Source: Sindora glabra (taxonomy: Eukaryota > Streptophyta > Magnoliopsida > Fabales > Fabaceae). From it: DNA of 64,000 nt. The stretch covers positions 613,343-677,342 of the forward strand of contig CM035227.1 in the NCBI GenBank assembly GCA_020226215.1, written 5' to 3'. This document shows positions 62,601 through 64,000 of this stretch, one piece after another. A program made the position numbers and the translations under genes. Positions within the stretch are counted from its first letter, which is position 1. The number at the start of each line of letters is the position of its first letter. A model generated the notes under the pieces. That model was not told the origin of the DNA. It did not search any database and worked only from the letters and a program-made list of their open reading frames with translations.

Positions 62601-63291
62601 CTTGAAATTGTAAAATGTTGACAAAATGGGTTTTATGAATTAAATGGCTAATTTTGTGCTTGAATAATAGTATGTGTAATCAATTTTGTCTCTTCATGTA
62701 GATGTTCAGGGATGAAATTATTTGTATAGAAGGAAGAAACATGTTTTCTTTTGATTTACATGATTTTAGTAATAAAGTAGGTCATATTAAATGCTATAGT
62801 GTAATTTTGGGCATATTTGTTTTCTAAAGCAATAAAACATAACCTATATTCATGAATCTATATTCATAATTTATTTAATGAAAGGATAGTTTAGTCCATA
62901 TGAAATTTTTATTTTTAATAAATTGTGCAATTAACAAAAGTGGTTTTAGAAATTGCTCCACCCTCTATTAATTTCTTTTTTGGACGTACATCAACATCTT
63001 CAATTGTTTACAATATCTAGTATTGAGTTGTAACTTTAGGTGTTCAATTTGACAATTTAGAACTCATTGATCAAGAAAACGTGTAGCCTAACCAAATATA
63101 AAAGATTGAAGATTAATTTTGTTTTGTGAAATGTTTAGTTTGATTGGGAAGGAGATTTGCCTCTGAGGTACTCACAAAAGGATCTCATCATTTATGAAAT
63201 GCATGTGCGGGGGTTCACAAAGCATGAGTCCAGCATGGTGGAGTTCCCTGGCACATACTGCGGTGTGGTAGAGAAGCTTGACCACTTGAAG
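46017..63291 (+). CDS. ISA3: Isoamylase 3, chloroplastic (starch debranching enzyme), 5' part, exons 1-4
   Basis: Exons: 46017-46409, 46521-46703, 46831-46923 and 63139-63291, all phase 0 with GT-AG borders (131, 61, 31 and 51 codons). The gene continues past the right edge of the window. Residues 1 to about 85 are rich in Ser, Thr and basic residues, as in a plastid transit peptide. From about 93 the CBM48 region follows (YPTPFGATVRDGGVNFSIYS, LLKGDFKEMLYGYKMDGKLS, LLDPYAK, FGAVGPDGNCWPQMA). Exon 4 enters the GH13 catalytic barrel (KDLIIYEMHVRGFT, EFPGTYCGVVEKLDHLK). ISA3 hydrolyses alpha-1,6 branches in short-chain branched glucans during starch breakdown. Motifs match ISA3 better than ISA1 or ISA2. 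Catalytic residues lie outside the window. The ATG at 46,017 is chosen as the first in frame; a second at 46,023 is possible. Confidence 0.92.
47147..47578 (-). repeat. 3' LTR of the gypsy-type element, truncated at its inner end
   Basis: It aligns with the split right LTR through ttctccgaaactgat, ctttatatagggtac, agctgtcaca-like and gcacctctttaatttattta landmarks. It stops about 15 bp before the expected atcctgcatca terminus, where the chimeric copia begins. Confidence 0.8.
47579..47786 (-). repeat. 3' LTR of the second copia family (B)
   Basis: About 208 bp beginning TATTAAGGAAAG on the - strand, directly after the purine-rich tract aacttgagggtgag. It contains a (TA)n microsatellite (about 47,637-47,661). 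No partner LTR exists in the window. Confidence 0.6.
47823..48765 (-). pseudogene. Copia family B partial RT and RNase H
   Basis: Starting at the second YVDDIVITG motif this reads DLGQLKYFLGVELTRSKKG, then a stop where Tyr is expected after SQRK (48,581). It continues with KLGAKPYSTPMTPNLHLVKD (48,383-48,571), FSDVDWARSKINKRST (48,152-48,346) and KLWCDNQVALHIAFN ... IGDQLGDIFTKAL (47,823-48,077). This is the normal 3' portion of a copia pol, broken by stops and frameshifts. The catalytic YVDD is intact in this copy. Confidence 0.85.
48766..49834 (-). pseudogene. Copia family A reverse transcriptase and RNase H
   Basis: One open frame covers the RT (AHLIAKGYTQIFGLDYGDTF, LNIKNAFLHGDLEEEIYMEQ, LYGLKQSPRAWFERF, YLVVYVDDIVIAG) and RNase H (VAYTDADWAGCPSDRQSTSG, LITWKSKKQNVVARPSAEA). 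It then runs in frame into the family B RT. The open frame totals 417 codons with the B part. Usual copia sequence after SAEAEYR is missing and replaced at the fusion. Confidence 0.88.
49838..51131 (-). pseudogene. Copia family A integrase
   Basis: Two frames carry the integrase. 50,565-51,131 contains CESCQLGKHVRASF, the core FVTFIDNFSRCTWIF, ILRSDNAKEYF and TPQQNGITERKHRHI, that is the D, D and E positions of the DDE core. 49,838-50,620 holds the C-terminal part (FLINRMPSS, KCIFLGYSQTQKEYRCYSP) and the linker to RT (MAALESNHTWTIV). A frameshift near 50,590 separates them. Confidence 0.88.
51276..52551 (-). pseudogene. Copia family A gag and protease
   Basis: Gag starts at an ATG at 52,551 (MASAGSSSTTPVSF, LNGKNYMDWQAVVEIWFL) and is interrupted by stops and shifts near 52,313 and 52,040. 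The open part 51,276-51,998 has a Gly/Arg-rich stretch and a zinc knuckle (CSYCKRMGHTQDKC, C-x2-C-x4-H-x4-C). The aspartic protease motif LDSGASDHIAG and LVSVSQLT follow. Confidence 0.85.
52552..52922 (-). other. Copia family A leader with GC-rich 23-bp minisatellite
   Basis: This is the untranslated leader between the 5' LTR and gag. At 52,747-52,815 a 23-bp GC-rich unit (ttggccggtcggacggtgag-like) is repeated three times. The open frame across it (52,675-52,995) reads an Arg/Pro/Thr repeat and is not a recognisable protein. Confidence 0.6.
52923..53115 (-). repeat. 5' LTR of copia family A
   Basis: About 193 bp on the - strand, starting TGTTGAGATTATTTTCC and containing a TATA-like tataaataaa. 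The inner border is approximate because no clear primer-binding site follows. The next base on the host side begins atact. Confidence 0.55.
53116..56033 (-). pseudogene. Gypsy-type element gag-pol remnant (integrase absent)
   Basis: Going along the - strand: degraded leader and gag (about 56,030-55,200), a zinc-knuckle-like CFPCGEEGHASY (54,584-55,198) and a protease region VCNVIIDNDSNENIIAKDAA, where the usual DSG is DND. Then comes RT (53,582-53,815, DLSNAPSTFMRFM, VVVYFNDILIF), where the second position of the active-site pair reads N instead of D. RT continues in FLGFTVSTEGLKPNPTKIKA (53,354-53,563), and RNase H begins as APVLTLPNFNKPFVVKCDA (53,110-53,361). The element is cut at YSTYDLEY by the copia insertion. 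Integrase is not present anywhere in the window for this element. Confidence 0.82.
54302..54322. repeat. (CT)n microsatellite
   Basis: About ten CT units inside the gypsy-type pol remnant. Confidence 0.9.
56034..56262 (-). repeat. 5' LTR of the gypsy-type element, first half
   Basis: It begins tgatgcaggatgagaac on the + strand and is interrupted after ...ttaaccct by copia 3. The second half resumes at 61,333. The accct at 56,258-56,262 is one copy of the copia 3 target duplication. Confidence 0.85.
56263..56381 (+). repeat. 5' LTR of copia 3
   Basis: 119 bp, terminal TG...CA. It contains a tataatatatata-like TATA region. Confidence 0.93.
56382..56930 (+). other. Copia 3 leader between primer-binding site and gag
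   Basis: It contains a GC-rich stretch (about 56,480-56,770) unlike the surrounding AT-rich sequence. Frames on both strands here lack recognisable domains, so I treat it as untranslated leader. Confidence 0.55.
56930..58110 (+). pseudogene. Copia 3 gag and protease
   Basis: The gag-like segment (57,000-57,580) reads KLDIEGRQYVT and YLKKDNLNQVYDLIVSLFQ, with stops. A Gly/Arg-rich nucleic-acid-binding stretch follows (57,609-57,780, GRGRGRGHFNEGGRGGD). The zinc knuckle is degenerate: CYHRTH, followed by a stop, where C-x2-C-x4-H is expected. The protease active site is IDSGATDHMTG (58,021-58,060). Confidence 0.82.
58143..59645 (+). pseudogene. Copia 3 integrase
   Basis: The HHCC-like region LYCHLGHPSLLSLRKLCP ... 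LDCKSC (58,143-58,493) is followed by the core FVSFVDDYSRMTWVYL, with a stop in the expected LRSDN (DDE second aspartate) neighbourhood at 58,757. TPQQNGVVERKNRHLLEVS holds the catalytic Glu. The C-terminal part is KCVFLDYSRTQKGYRCFS (59,106-59,645). At least five stops or shifts interrupt it. Confidence 0.85.
59727..61206 (+). pseudogene. Copia 3 reverse transcriptase and RNase H
   Basis: RT starts MEEEMITLEANQTWDLVPLP (59,727), shifts frame near 59,935, then gives WDIKNAFLHGDL-like sequence and GLKQSPRTWFERF. The active site reads YVNDIVIIG near 60,256, with N where the first catalytic Asp is expected. It continues DLGALQYFLGIEIVQGRKG (60,346-60,561). RNase H ends the element with LWCDNRAATHIISNPVFHEQ and HIRTGEQLADLFTKTLL (60,883-61,206). 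Confidence 0.87.
61214..61332 (+). repeat. 3' LTR of copia 3
   Basis: 119 bp. It is preceded by the purine tract gaaggggag and followed by the duplicated target accct. Confidence 0.93.
61333..61553 (-). repeat. 5' LTR of the gypsy-type element, second half
   Basis: It continues the sequence interrupted at 56,262, with gctgctgtatggctggct-type repeats as in the other LTR. It ends atcctgcatca at 61,553. Confidence 0.87.
61554..63138 (+). other. 3' portion of ISA3 intron 3
   Basis: Ordinary intron sequence with a (CTTTT)n run at 62,018-62,060 and an A-run near 62,292. No gene or element recognised. Confidence 0.6.
62018..62060. repeat. (CTTTT)n microsatellite
   Basis: About seven pentanucleotide units followed by a T-rich stretch. 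Confidence 0.9.
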
Positions 63292-64000
63292 GTATTTTTT
63301 TTTAAATATCCTTAATAGTACCTTGATGCTATGTTTGGATGGGAGAGAATGGGGACTATTCTATGTTTAGCTGGGAGAGAATAGTGAGGAAGGAGTGGGA
63401 GAAAGCAGAGTGGAAGGAGAGGGAAGTTATGTCCTAACATTCTTTATTTAGAGATTTTGATTTTTGGGAAAAGGGGGGGTGGTAGAGAAGTAGAGAACAG
63501 ATAAATCCAAAGTCCTCCTATGCTCTTTACTACTCATTATTTTGTGTTTCTATAATTTGAGAGGTTATGTAGGAATTTTTTTTCCTTTTTTAAAAATCCA
63601 AAGAGAATGGATGTTATCTACTAACCTTGCATTCTCCTTTGTTGTCTTCCTTTCTCTTCCCCTCTCAATTGACAAACATGCTATTCTTTTGGACTTCTCT
63701 TTCCAAAGATTGATATTAGGTGCAAATGATATGATTTATTAAAATTTATGAACTTATATCTTTTATAATTTGTTATTTCTTCTATGCACTATTGATCTAA
63801 AGTGACTTCCTATAGTAAGAAATGTGATTTTGCTGTATTCTATTTTTTTTTTTTTTGCCTTTTTTTTTTTTGGCGGGCATAAACAAAAGTTTCATTTCAT
63901 TACAAGAGAAAAGAAGGAGCTAATATAGATGAATATAAGATGTCCTGAATAACCGCCAACTGTCTTAATTATGTAAGGAATGTAACCATGTGAAATAATT
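63292..64000 (+). other. Start of ISA3 intron 4, running off the window
   Basis: Begins with the donor gtattt after exon 4. Contains T-rich runs near 63,842-63,873. No acceptor and following exon are seen before the window ends. Confidence 0.6.

Larger units (their letters stand above)
46924..63138 (+). other. ISA3 intron 3, expanded to 16.2 kb by nested retroelements
   Basis: The donor gtattt after exon 3 and the acceptor tttag before exon 4 preserve the reading frame. Nearly all of the intron consists of one gypsy-type element with two copia insertions. Only 46,924-47,146 and 61,554-63,138 are ordinary intron sequence. Confidence 0.85.

Noticed and set aside
1..64000. tRNA, rRNA or other structured RNA genes
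   Set aside because: No tRNA-like or rRNA-like sequence was recognised by eye. A covariance-model scan would be needed to exclude them.

Overview
This is plant nuclear DNA, almost certainly from a eudicot. It has GT-AG introns, long AT-rich intergenic stretches, Ty1/copia and Ty3/gypsy retrotransposons, DNA transposon remnants, and exons of two plant genes. I do not see enough to name the genus.

Region 1 (1-15,450, + strand) is a nearly complete gene for an RLT3-type homeobox-DDT chromatin-remodelling cofactor. I reconstruct 17 exons with consistent reading phase and GT-AG borders, about 1,160 codons. Its tenth intron is about 7.6 kb. That intron holds a hAT-like DNA transposon (3,775-10,570) with an exact 8-bp target duplication, into which a degraded copia element (4,986-9,270, - strand, 5-bp target duplication) later inserted.

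Region 2 (about 16,100-45,800) is AT-rich DNA without a functional gene that I can support. It contains a solo LTR with perfect 5-bp target duplications (17,663-19,061), scrambled remains of Ty3/gypsy elements on both strands (about 21,500-27,600), and a 2.9-kb fold-back element with roughly 0.9-kb inverted arms and a 9-bp target duplication (28,225-31,101, probably Mutator-like). It also has a degenerate 0.3-kb direct duplication (33.8-34.4 kb) and a small hAT-like element (44,060-45,279) that carries an AP2/ERF transcription-factor pseudogene.

Region 3 (46,017 to the right edge, + strand) is the 5' part of the chloroplast isoamylase ISA3 (starch debranching): transit peptide, CBM48 region and the start of the catalytic domain in four exons. 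Its third intron is 16.2 kb because of nested retroelements. A gypsy-type element (47,147-61,553, - strand) has one LTR split by a complete-length copia (56,263-61,332, + strand, exact TSD). Its body holds a second, chimeric copia (47,579-53,115, - strand) that looks like two different copia families joined near the RT active-site motif.

The two genes lie head-to-tail on the + strand and have no evident functional link; RLT3 acts in the nucleus and ISA3 in the plastid. No new enzyme system was found. The most unusual signals are the chimeric copia, the fold-back element and the ERF-carrying hAT-like element.
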